Part shown: positions 23,173 through 31,031 of the stretch, in pieces | Layout: each line of letters opens with the position of its first letter | Numbering within the stretch: the stretch's first letter is position 1 | Assembly (NCBI GenBank): GCA_017464525.1 | Contig: JAFTZM010000026.1 | Coordinates: 1-64,000, forward strand | DNA: 64,000 bases | Direction of reading: 5' to 3' | Origin: Clostridia bacterium | GTDB taxonomy: Bacteria; Bacillota; Clostridia; Oscillospirales; QAKW01 | Made by a program: the position numbers and the translations under genes | The notes under the pieces: generated by a model | The model's input: only the letters and a program-made list of their open reading frames with translations | The model's database searches: none | Told to the model about the DNA's origin: nothing

Positions 23173-24195
23173 TTACCGCTGCACTCTGCCGGAGCCGTCG
23201 CCGCCGGCCAGCTTTTCCACCTCGGAAACAGAAACACGGTTGTAATCGCCCTCTACAGAGTGCTTGAGGGCAGAGGCTGCTACCGCAAACTCAATGGTCT
23301 CTTGGGTGGATTTACCGCTCAGGATGGAGTAGATCAGGCCGCCGCCGAAGGAATCACCGCCGCCCACACGGTCCACGATGTGCAGATGATAGTTCTTGGA
23401 GAAGCAGTAGTTTTCGCCGTCGTAGAGCATTCCGGCCCAATCATTGTCGCTGGCAGAGATGGAGGAGCGCAGGGTGATGGCCACCTTCTCAAAGCCAAAC
23501 TTATCGGCCAGCTGCTTGGCAACAGACTTATAGCCCTCATGGTTCAGCTTGCCGCCGTAGATATCGGTGCCCTCGGCCTCGATGCCGAAAACATCCTTGG
23601 CATCCTCTTCGTTGGAGATGCAGACATCCACGTATGCGCAAAGCTTGGTCATGGCCTCCCGGGCCTCCTCGCGGGTCCAGAGCTTGCCCCGGTAGTTCAG
23701 GTCGCAGGAGATCTTCACGCCCTTGGCTTTAGCGGCCTTGCAGGCTTCTAAGCAGATCTCCACTACATTGGGACCCAGAGCCGGGGTGATGCCGGTGAAG
23801 TGGAACCAATCGGCCCCTTCAAAGATGGCATCCCAGTCGAAATCGGAGGGAACCGCCTCGCTGATGGCGGAATGAGCCCGGTCATAGATGCAGACAGATC
23901 CCCGCTGGGAAGCGCCCTTTTCCAAAAAGTAGATGCCTACCCGGTCGCCGCCCCGGACGATCTTGGAGGTGTCTACCCCAAAATAGCGCAGGGAGTTGAC
24001 GGCAGACTGCCCGATGGCGTGCTTAGGCAGCTTGGTAACATAAACGCTGTCCATGCCGAAGTTGGCTAGGGAAACGGCAACATTGGCTTCGCCGCCGCCG
24101 AAGGTGGCCTGCATCTGGTCGTTCTGGAAGAAACGGTAATAGCCGTTGGGAGCCAGGCGAAGCATGATCTCGCCGAAAGTTACGATTCTTTTCAT
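23173..24195 (-). CDS. kdgK: 2-keto-3-deoxygluconate kinase (PfkB family)
   Basis: The kinase phosphorylates KDG to KDPG with ATP, the fourth step from glucuronate. It has 340 residues and is a ribokinase-fold enzyme: TFGGGEANVAVSLANFG (sugar-binding PfkB signature 1), KISCDLNYRGKLW, and DRVGGGDSFGGGLIYSIL (signature 2 with the catalytic Asp in G-G-D). It is the last gene of the uxaC-uxuA-uxuB-aldolase-kinase operon, one base after the aldolase stop. Context makes KDG the likely substrate over other PfkB substrates. The C-terminal GGDGSGRVQR tail is short and probably unstructured. Confidence 0.92.
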   Translation of the reverse strand: MKRIVTFGEIMLRLAPNGYYRFFQNDQMQATFGGGEANVAVSLANFGMDSVYVTKLPKHAIGQSAVNSLRYFGVDTSKIVRGGDRVGIYFLEKGASQRGSVCIYDRAHSAISEAVPSDFDWDAIFEGADWFHFTGITPALGPNVVEICLEACKAAKAKGVKISCDLNYRGKLWTREEAREAMTKLCAYVDVCISNEEDAKDVFGIEAEGTDIYGGKLNHEGYKSVAKQLADKFGFEKVAITLRSSISASDNDWAGMLYDGENYCFSKNYHLHIVDRVGGGDSFGGGLIYSILSGKSTQETIEFAVAASALKHSVEGDYNRVSVSEVEKLAGGDGSGRVQR

Positions 24196-24196
24196 C

Positions 24197-24751
24197 TTAT
24201 TTTTCCTCCATTTTCTCTAAAGCCTCTTTTACAAAGAAGCTGCCGCCGATGGCAGCGATCTTATCGAAGGCCAGAAATTCATCGATATTGCTGCGGTCTA
24301 CCCCGCCGGTGGGGATAAATTTCACTTGGGGGAAGGGAGCGGAAAGGGCCTTCAGCGCCTTCAGGCCGCCGTATACATTGGCAGGGAAGAACTTAACGGT
24401 AGTAATGCCCAGCTCCAGCGCCTGCATGATCTCGGTGGGGGTCACACAGCCGGGGTAGTAGGGGATGTTCCGCTCATTGCAGATCTTTGCAACGGACACG
24501 GACAGGCCGGGGGATACGATAAAGGTGGCGCCTGCTTCCAGCGCAGCCTCGCATTGCTCGGCGTTGATGACGGTGCCGGCACCGATGCTCATATCGGGGT
24601 AATTTTTGGCTGCATAGGCGATGGCCTCGGCAGCGCAGGCGGTGCGGAAGGTGATCTCCGCACAGTTGATGCCGCTGTTCTTAAGGGCGGTCAAAATTTT
24701 ATCGGTTTCACTTAATTCTTTGATAACAACTACAGGGATAAATTTTTCCAT
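24197..24751 (-). CDS. KDPG aldolase (class I)
   Basis: The aldolase splits KDPG into pyruvate and glyceraldehyde-3-phosphate, ending the glucuronate branch. The product has 184 residues, shorter than the usual 200-215. Active-site features: CAEITFRT (catalytic Glu), IGAGTVINAEQCE, and TTVKFFPANVYGG with the Schiff-base Lys; IPTGGVDRSNIDEF binds phosphate. The N-terminus starts at IPVVVIKE, which lacks the extra first helix of E. coli Eda. Bounded by 11 and 1 bases from its neighbours, it is in the middle of the operon. A KHG/KDPG bifunctional activity is possible. Confidence 0.93.
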   Translation of the reverse strand: MEKFIPVVVIKELSETDKILTALKNSGINCAEITFRTACAAEAIAYAAKNYPDMSIGAGTVINAEQCEAALEAGATFIVSPGLSVSVAKICNERNIPYYPGCVTPTEIMQALELGITTVKFFPANVYGGLKALKALSAPFPQVKFIPTGGVDRSNIDEFLAFDKIAAIGGSFFVKEALEKMEEK

Positions 24752-24762
24752 AGAAATTCTCC

Positions 24763-26346
24763 TTAATACACATATTTTTTCAGGGTGGCGCGAACTGCTC
24801 CGGGGGCCGCCATCAGCTCACGGAAGTAGCCGATCACCTTGTCTGCCAGGCCACATTCGTAAAGATCTACGCCGAAGATAGAGGCGTCAGAAAGGATGGG
24901 CTTGAGTTGTTCTTCGTCGATGGCACCGCCCAAGGTCATGCCGCTCAACTTGCTCTGCATGGCAGGGAGCAGGGGGTCAGGGCTGAGCTCAAAGGGCTTG
25001 CCTTCGTCGTCCACGCCGATCAGATACCGCAGCCAGCCCGCTTGAACCAGCGGGATCAGCACCAGCTTGGAGGGATCCTTTCCGGCGGCCATGGCGGCCT
25101 TGATGGTCTCGCCGTAGCGGATAGAAAGCTTTTGGGAGGTATCGGTAGCGATGCGCTGGGGGGTGTCCGGCATAAAGGGGTTGGGCAGGCGGGCGGTCAG
25201 CACCTCTTTAAGGAATTGCTCGGGCTCGATCACGCCGGGGTCCACAACAAAGGGCATCCCTTCCTCGCGGCTCATCTTTTCGATAAAGGCCGCCAGCTCG
25301 GCGTCCTTTGTTTCGGCAGCGATGGTAGTGTGACCTAAAATACAGCCGTAGATGGCAAGGCAGGTGTGCAGGGGATTGAGGCAGGTGCAGACCTTCATCT
25401 TCTCCACCTTGTTAACGGTTTCACGGTCGGTGATGATCACGCCCACCTTCTCCAACGGCGGTCTGCCGTTGGGGAATCGGTCCTCAATGACCAGATATTG
25501 AGGCTTCTCCGCATTAACAAAGGGTGCGGTGTAGGTGTTCTTGGCGGTGATGATGGGTGCGATCTCCTCCAGCCCGTCTTCGGTGAGCTGCTGCTCCACC
25601 GCCGGATGGGGGCGGGGGGTGATCTTATCGATCATGCTCCAAGGGCAGGCAATGTCGTTTTTCAGGTAATCGTAATCTTCGGCGGTGATGGTGCCGTTTT
25701 TCAGCCAGCTCTCGGCAATCTCCAGAATGGCAAGCTGCAGCTTTTCGCCATTATGGGAGCAGTTGTCCATGGAGACCAGCGCCAAAGGCGCTCCGCAGGC
25801 GGCTTTCCGCTGCAGGCACAGAGCAGCTAACTGACCCATAAAGCTTTTGGCTGCGGCGGGACCGTTTTTCATATCTGCCTCCACGATGGGGAAGAGGGCG
25901 CGGTCGGCATTGCGCAGGCTGTAGCCCTTTTCGGTGATGGTAAAGGAAACCATCTGCAGGGTGGGGTTTTCGAAGATCTCGGTCACCCGATCAAGGTCCT
26001 CTGCCATGGTCAGTGCCTCGGGCATGGAGGCGATGATCTCTTTTTCCAGATTGCCGTCGGCATTCAGGGTAACGCCGATGGTTAGATTATCGTAGGGCTT
26101 GAAGCATTTGGAGATAACCTCCTCGTCGTAGCCTTCCACGCAGACGATACCGGTGTCCATTTCGCCCTGCTCGAGCAGGTGCTGGCAGAGGGCGGCGGGG
26201 AAGATGCGGAAGATATTGCCGGGCCCGAAATGCAACCAGCGGGGGGATTTCTTGGTGTTGGCGGCGATGGCGGCGGGGTCGTAAGCCGGCAGGCGGTAAC
26301 CGCTCCACGCCTCTTTATTCTGAATGGAGCTTAAAGATAATTTCAT
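24763..26346 (-). CDS. uxuB: Fructuronate reductase (mannitol dehydrogenase family)
   Basis: The enzyme reduces D-fructuronate to D-mannonate with NADH. It has 527 residues with an N-terminal Rossmann domain (WLHFGPGNIFRIFPAAL, the G-x-G-x-x-x-R loop) and a C-terminal domain with the conserved polyol-dehydrogenase lysine region KMKVCTCLNPLHTCLAIYGC (K-x-x-x-L-N-x-x-H). Length is slightly above the 480-490 of E. coli UxuB. It sits four bases after uxuA. The neighbours make fructuronate reductase more likely than mannitol or tagaturonate activity. Confidence 0.93.
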   Translation of the reverse strand: MKLSLSSIQNKEAWSGYRLPAYDPAAIAANTKKSPRWLHFGPGNIFRIFPAALCQHLLEQGEMDTGIVCVEGYDEEVISKCFKPYDNLTIGVTLNADGNLEKEIIASMPEALTMAEDLDRVTEIFENPTLQMVSFTITEKGYSLRNADRALFPIVEADMKNGPAAAKSFMGQLAALCLQRKAACGAPLALVSMDNCSHNGEKLQLAILEIAESWLKNGTITAEDYDYLKNDIACPWSMIDKITPRPHPAVEQQLTEDGLEEIAPIITAKNTYTAPFVNAEKPQYLVIEDRFPNGRPPLEKVGVIITDRETVNKVEKMKVCTCLNPLHTCLAIYGCILGHTTIAAETKDAELAAFIEKMSREEGMPFVVDPGVIEPEQFLKEVLTARLPNPFMPDTPQRIATDTSQKLSIRYGETIKAAMAAGKDPSKLVLIPLVQAGWLRYLIGVDDEGKPFELSPDPLLPAMQSKLSGMTLGGAIDEEQLKPILSDASIFGVDLYECGLADKVIGYFRELMAAPGAVRATLKKYVY

Positions 26347-26350
26347 GGCG

Positions 26351-27436
26351 TTAAACCTCCCCGTTTAAGCGGTCCAGCATATCCCAGCAGCCCAGCATAT
26401 ACATAATGCCTAGCGCCCGGTCGTAAAGCCCGTAGCCGGGGCGGACGGTACCGGGCCCTTCGCCCCAGAGATGGCGGCCGTGGTCGGGGCGGATGTAGCC
26501 CTTGAAGCCGCAGTCGTGGTAGGCCCGCATGATCTCTAAGATGCCGGTGTCGCCGTCGCAATCCCGGTGGCTGGCTTCAGAAAAGTCACCGTTCTCAAAG
26601 TGCTTTACATTGCGGATGTGGGCAAAGGCGATGCGGTCGCAATGCTTGCGGATGATCTCCGCCACATTATTCGCCGGGTTGGCATTCAGTGAGCCGGAGC
26701 AGAGGGTGAGGCAGTTGTATTCATCGTCTACCATTTTCAGGAATCGGTCAATGCTGGGCTCATCGATGAGCAGCCGGGGCAGGCCGAAGATATCCCAGGG
26801 GGGATCATCCATGTGGATGGCCATTTTGATATCACACTCCCGGCAGGTGGGCATGATGGCCTCCAGGAAGTATTTCAGGTTGGCCCAGAGCTTTTCGTGG
26901 TCCACATCGGCATACGCCTTGAAAAGCTCATCCAGCTTGGCCATTCGCTCCGGCTCCCAGCCGGGGAAGGTCATGTTGTACTTCTCGGTGAAATCCAGAA
27001 TGTACTGGGCCATGGCGTTGTAGTCGGTCTGGATCATGTCCTTCTGGTAGAAGAGGGCGGTGGAGCCGTCTCCCACCGGACGGAAGAGGTCGCTGCGGGT
27101 CCAGTCGAAGATGGGCATGAAATTGTAGCAGATGACCTTTACGCCGAATTTGGAAAGGTTGCGGATGGTCTGCTTGTAGTTTTCGATGTACCCATCCCGG
27201 GTGGGGAGACCGATCTTGATATCGTCGTGCACATTGACCGATTCCACCACGTCCATGTTGAAGCCATAGGGCTCCAGCTGCTTCTGTACCTTGGCGATCT
27301 CCTCAATTTCCCATACCTCGCCGGGCATTTTATCGTGCAATGCCCAGACTAAGCCGGAAATACCGGGGATCTGTTTGATGTCTGCGGGGGTGATTTTGTC
27401 GTTGCCTTCGCCGTACCAGCGAAATGTCATTTGCAT
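26351..27436 (-). CDS. uxuA: Mannonate dehydratase
   Basis: The enzyme dehydrates D-mannonate to 2-keto-3-deoxygluconate using Mn2+/Fe2+. It has 361 residues, typical length. Family signatures: MQMTFRWYGEGND start, IPGISGLVWALHD, VVESVNVHDDIKIG, MAIHMDDPPWDIFGLPR, CSGSLNANPANN and IRPDHGRHLWGE, containing the His/Cys/Asp metal ligands of UxuA. The ribosome site is AAGGAGGTTTTGCT. Twelve bases separate it from uxaC. Confidence 0.96.
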   Translation of the reverse strand: MQMTFRWYGEGNDKITPADIKQIPGISGLVWALHDKMPGEVWEIEEIAKVQKQLEPYGFNMDVVESVNVHDDIKIGLPTRDGYIENYKQTIRNLSKFGVKVICYNFMPIFDWTRSDLFRPVGDGSTALFYQKDMIQTDYNAMAQYILDFTEKYNMTFPGWEPERMAKLDELFKAYADVDHEKLWANLKYFLEAIMPTCRECDIKMAIHMDDPPWDIFGLPRLLIDEPSIDRFLKMVDDEYNCLTLCSGSLNANPANNVAEIIRKHCDRIAFAHIRNVKHFENGDFSEASHRDCDGDTGILEIMRAYHDCGFKGYIRPDHGRHLWGEGPGTVRPGYGLYDRALGIMYMLGCWDMLDRLNGEV

Positions 27437-27448
27437 AGCAAAACCTCC

Positions 27449-28849
27449 TTAAAGCCCAAAGTAACGCTGGGCGTTATAGTAACAGATATCCTTCACAAGG
27501 GTAGCCAGTGTGCCTGCATCGTTGGGGTATTCCCCGTTTTCCACCCAATTACCGATCAGCTCGCAAAGGATGCGGCGGAAGTATTCGTGGCGGGCATAGC
27601 TCAGGAAGCTGCGGGAGTCGGTGAGCATTCCCACAAAATTACCCAGCAGGCTTAGGTTGGCAAGGGAGACCATCTGGTCGATCATACCTTGCTTATTGTC
27701 GTTGAACCACCATGCGCTGCCGTGCTGTAGCTTGCCGGCAACCTCGGTACCCTGGAAGGCCCCTAAAAGGGTGTCCAGGAAGGCATTGTCGCCCCCGTCC
27801 AGGCTGTAGAGCACTGTGCGGGGCAGCTGGTCGGTACTGTTCAGTACATCCAGGAATTGAGCCAGCTTTTCACAGTCATTGTTGGGCCCGATGATATCAA
27901 AGCCTGTATCGGGGCCCAGCTTGGCAAACATCCGGCTGTTGGGGTTCCGAAGGCAATTATAGTGCAGCTGCATCACCCAGCCCAGCTCATGATAACTCTT
28001 GGCACAATGGAGCAGCAGGGCGGTCTTGAAGCCCTCTGCCTCGGCGGCGGGGATGATCTCCCCCCGGAGGGCCCGTTGCATTACTGCGTTCAGCTCCTCT
28101 TCGGTGTCGATGCGGCAGATGGTACGGTCCAGGCCGTGGTCGCTGGCCTTGCAGCCGTTGGCGTGGAAGTAGTGCATTCGGTCGGTGAGCGCAGCCTTTA
28201 ATTTTTCAATGGAGTCGATCTCCATCCCGGTCACCTCGGAAAGCTTCTCAATGTAATCCTTCCAGCCGGCCTTATCAATGTTTAGCGCCTTATCGGGGCG
28301 GAAGGAGGGGGCCACCACCGTGTCAAAGGTAGGATCGGCGGCGATCTTCTGATGCCACTCCAGGGAATCGATGGGATCATCGGTGGTGCCGATGAATTTT
28401 ACATTGCTCTGCCGGATCAGGCCCCGGACGGTCATCCCCTCCTCCTGCAGCTTGGCGTTGCAAAGCTGCCATACCTCCTCGGCGGTCTCACCGTTGAGGA
28501 TGCCGGTGTAGCCGAAGTAGTTTTTCAGCTCCAGGTGGCACCAATGATACATGGGGTTGCCGATGGCACGGGGCAGGGCCTCGGCGAATTTCTGGAACTT
28601 TTCCCGGGCGGGAGCGTCGCCGGTGATGTATCGCTCGTCCACGCCGTTGGAGCGCATGATCCGCCATTTGTAGTGATCCCCGCCCAGCCATACCTCGGTG
28701 ATGTTGGCAAACCGCTTGTCCTCATAGATCTCCCGGGGGCTCACATGGCAATGGTAATCGATGATGGGACAGCCTGCCGCATAAAGATGGTAAAGCTTGC
28801 GGGCTGTTTCGGTGGATAAAAGAAAGTCTTTGTCCATAAAGGGTTTCAT
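27449..28849 (-). CDS. uxaC: Glucuronate isomerase (uronate isomerase)
   Basis: The enzyme isomerises D-glucuronate to D-fructuronate (and usually galacturonate to tagaturonate). It has 466 residues, typical. The amidohydrolase-superfamily motif IIDYHCHVSPREIYED provides the His-x-His; other landmarks are WLGGDHYKWRIMRSNGV, MYHWCHLELKNYFGYTG and TLLGAFQGTEVAGKLQHGSA. It is the first gene of the operon with ribosome site GGAGAAAACTCT. The divergent AraC gene at 28969 is the obvious regulator. The absence of uxaA/uxaB nearby points to glucuronate rather than galacturonate use. Confidence 0.96.
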   Translation of the reverse strand: MKPFMDKDFLLSTETARKLYHLYAAGCPIIDYHCHVSPREIYEDKRFANITEVWLGGDHYKWRIMRSNGVDERYITGDAPAREKFQKFAEALPRAIGNPMYHWCHLELKNYFGYTGILNGETAEEVWQLCNAKLQEEGMTVRGLIRQSNVKFIGTTDDPIDSLEWHQKIAADPTFDTVVAPSFRPDKALNIDKAGWKDYIEKLSEVTGMEIDSIEKLKAALTDRMHYFHANGCKASDHGLDRTICRIDTEEELNAVMQRALRGEIIPAAEAEGFKTALLLHCAKSYHELGWVMQLHYNCLRNPNSRMFAKLGPDTGFDIIGPNNDCEKLAQFLDVLNSTDQLPRTVLYSLDGGDNAFLDTLLGAFQGTEVAGKLQHGSAWWFNDNKQGMIDQMVSLANLSLLGNFVGMLTDSRSFLSYARHEYFRRILCELIGNWVENGEYPNDAGTLATLVKDICYYNAQRYFGL

Positions 28850-28881
28850 AGAGTTTTCTCCTTCCTTATTTTATAAATTTA

Positions 28882-28951
28882 GTATAACACGAAATTTTTA
28901 CAATGAATATTGTGTTAATTGTTTGACATATTGCAATTCTTGCGGTAATAT
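28882..28951. promoter_or_regulatory. Divergent promoter region of uxaC operon and araC-type gene
   Basis: Plus strand: TTGACA at 28923-28928, 17-base spacer, TAATAT at 28946-28951, serving the AraC gene. Minus strand: TATACT (complement of 28881-28886) is a good -10 for uxaC with a poor -35, typical of an activator-dependent promoter. A dyad ACAAT-GAAT-ATTGT (about 28900-28913) within outer arms AACAC / GTGTT lies just upstream of that -35 and is a candidate AraC-type operator. Confidence 0.6.
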
Positions 28952-28968
28952 AGGGGAGAGGTGATAAA

Positions 28969-29808
28969 ATGAGAGAGCGTGTGCAGCGGTTTGAAGTCCG
29001 CCAGGTTATGAAACGGCAGAATTTCGAGGTATTTCACTATAATCAGATGACCCCGGCAGAGGTCACGGTGCATCACCATGATTTTTATGAGGTGTTCTTT
29101 TTCCTGGGGGGGAATGTTTCCTACCGGGCCGAGGGGCAGATCTATCACCTGAAGCCGGGGGATGTGCTGCTGATCAATCCCATGGTGCTGCACCAGCCCA
29201 TCATCGCCTCCGACAGCCCCGATTATGAACGGATCATTTTATGGATCGATAAGGATTATCTTTCCCGTTTCGGGGAAGGGGCCATCTCCCGGTGCTTCGG
29301 GGAGGAGCGGGTGCGGCTGCTCCACCTTTCTTCTTCGGTGCAGCGGGCGGAGCTTACCGAATTGTTGGGTAAGCTGGTGCGGGAGTGCTACGGCGGAGAG
29401 TATGGCTCCGGGCTTTATGCAGAGGGGCTGTTTCTGCAGATCATGGCAGAGCTCAACCGGCTGGCGCTGAAAGCCCGCCCCGCCGAGCGGGAGGCCTCTA
29501 CCCTGGTAACAGAGCTTCTGACCTATATCAATGAGCACTATAGCGAAAGCCTCTCTCTGGAGGGGTTAGCCAAACGGTTTTTTATCAGTAAATACCACCT
29601 TTCCCATGAATTCAGCCGGGCGGTGGGAACCGGGGTGTACCGCTATATCATGCTTCGCCGGCTTACCGCCGCCAAGCAGCTGCTGAGCGATGGCGCCGCC
29701 CCCGGCGAGGTCTATAGCCAATGCGGTTTTCAGGATTATACCAGCTTTTTCCGTGCCTTCAAGGCAGAGTACGGGGTCAGCCCCCGGTCTTTTGCGGAAG
29801 GGCATTGA
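28969..29808 (+). CDS. AraC-family regulator, probably of glucuronate use
   Basis: The product has 279 residues. An N-terminal cupin-like domain (VTVHHHDFYEVFFFLGG, YHLKPGDVLLINP) probably senses a sugar acid, and two C-terminal helix-turn-helix motifs (LSLEGLAKRFFISKYHLSHEF and YSQCGFQDYTSFFRAFKAE) bind DNA. It is divergent from the uxaC operon with shared promoter DNA, so it is the likely activator of that operon with a uronate or KDG as ligand; this is inference from layout. The ribosome site GAGAGGTG precedes ATG. Confidence 0.92.
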   Translation: MRERVQRFEVRQVMKRQNFEVFHYNQMTPAEVTVHHHDFYEVFFFLGGNVSYRAEGQIYHLKPGDVLLINPMVLHQPIIASDSPDYERIILWIDKDYLSRFGEGAISRCFGEERVRLLHLSSSVQRAELTELLGKLVRECYGGEYGSGLYAEGLFLQIMAELNRLALKARPAEREASTLVTELLTYINEHYSESLSLEGLAKRFFISKYHLSHEFSRAVGTGVYRYIMLRRLTAAKQLLSDGAAPGEVYSQCGFQDYTSFFRAFKAEYGVSPRSFAEGH

Positions 29809-29837
29809 ATTTTAAAAAATTGATGATATAATTTCCA

Positions 29838-29994
29838 TAGGGTAGAGCGAGATATCCGAACCCGCCTCAAAGCGGCATATTTCGGTGCCTTTCACTCGCT
29901 TTATCCTTGCAAGGCTGGCGTATTGGCGAGTATTTTAACAAAGAATGAGCGAAAATCCACCTTTTTCGAGGTTCGGATACCTCGCTCTACCCTA
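29838..29994. repeat. MITE-like element with 25-bp terminal inverted repeats
   Basis: A 157-bp non-coding segment bounded by 25-base inverted repeats matching at 24 positions: left TAGGGTAGAGCGAGATATCC... (29838-29862), right its complement (29970-29994). Both ends have TA outermost, as with TA-targeting IS630/Tc1-mariner-derived MITEs. It lies between the AraC gene and the ribosome site of the threonine aldolase gene. Interior blocks resemble those of the 14044-14368 element. Confidence 0.75.
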
Positions 29995-30010
29995 GAAAGG
30001 AAGTGTTTTC

Positions 30011-31021
30011 GTGGGATCAAAGGATTTTAACGGTGAGGTATGGACGAACACCCATCCTAAGGTGCTGGAGGCCATCGCCTCCATTAATGAGGAATTGGTA
30101 GACGGTAAGGTGGGGAACGATCGCTTCACCCAAAACGCCTATCGGCTGCTGCAGGAGCAGTTTGAAGGGAAGATCTACGCTATGATGACCTTCAACGGCA
30201 CTGCCGCCAATATTCTGGCGCTGAAATCTATGCTGCACAGCTGGTCGGCGGTGATCTGCGCCGGGTGCACCCATCTCAACGTGTACGAGTGCGGGGCGCT
30301 GGAATATATGCTGGGTAATAAGGTTCTCACTGCCGAAAGCCGGGATGGCAAGCTTACTCCTGCCCTGGTAGAGGAGCTGCTGGAGCGTACCAAGAATTAT
30401 AAATATAACCCGGAGGTTCTGGTCATCACCCAGCCCACCGAGCTGGGGGTGCTCTATACCTGTGAAGAGTTAAAGACCCTCTGCGATTACGCCCATGGCA
30501 AGGGGATGTATGTCTATCTGGACGGTGCCCGCCTGGCCCATGCGGTGGCGGCGCTGAATACCGATCTTCATACCATGATCGAAGCCACCGGCATCGATGC
30601 CTTTTCCTTCGGCGGCACCAAGGCCGGCGCTATGTTCGGCGAGATCGTGGTCTTTCTGCGGGAGGAATTCGGGAAAAACCTGGCCTATTCCCAGAAGCAA
30701 TCGCTGCAGCATATGGATAAATCCAAGTTTCTGGGGGTTCAGATGGAGTGCCTTCTGAAGGAGGATCTCTGGCTGAAGACCGCCGGCCATGCCAATGCCA
30801 TGGCAAAACTGCTGGCAGAAAACCTGGCCGAAAAGGGCATCGCCCCCTATTTCCCTGTGGATACCAATATGGTCTTCTGCACCCTCACGCCGGAGCAGTT
30901 TGCAAAAGTAACTTCTGTCTATGACCTGCACTATTGGGAGGAGTCCGAAGGGCTTGTCCGCTTTGCCGCCACCCATGAGACCACCCCCGAGAAGATTGAA
31001 ACGCTGATTTCGCTGTTTTAA
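30011..31021 (+). CDS. Low-specificity threonine aldolase-type PLP enzyme
   Basis: The enzyme is a fold-type I PLP lyase that splits threonine or related beta-hydroxy amino acids into glycine and an aldehyde. It has 336 residues. Motifs: MTFNGTAANILALKSM (cofactor phosphate cup), TQPTELGVLY, VYLDGARLAHAVAAL (Asp171 pairs with the pyridine N) and FSFGGTKAGAMFGE (Schiff-base Lys204). The start is GTG with GAAAGGAAG upstream. It precedes a nitrilase-GDPD fusion by ten bases and a beta-helix gene, a combination that does not fit plain glycine metabolism; related PLP lyases acting on other hydroxy amino acids are possible. Confidence 0.9.
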   Translation: MGSKDFNGEVWTNTHPKVLEAIASINEELVDGKVGNDRFTQNAYRLLQEQFEGKIYAMMTFNGTAANILALKSMLHSWSAVICAGCTHLNVYECGALEYMLGNKVLTAESRDGKLTPALVEELLERTKNYKYNPEVLVITQPTELGVLYTCEELKTLCDYAHGKGMYVYLDGARLAHAVAALNTDLHTMIEATGIDAFSFGGTKAGAMFGEIVVFLREEFGKNLAYSQKQSLQHMDKSKFLGVQMECLLKEDLWLKTAGHANAMAKLLAENLAEKGIAPYFPVDTNMVFCTLTPEQFAKVTSVYDLHYWEESEGLVRFAATHETTPEKIETLISLF

Positions 31022-31031
31022 GGAGAACAAA

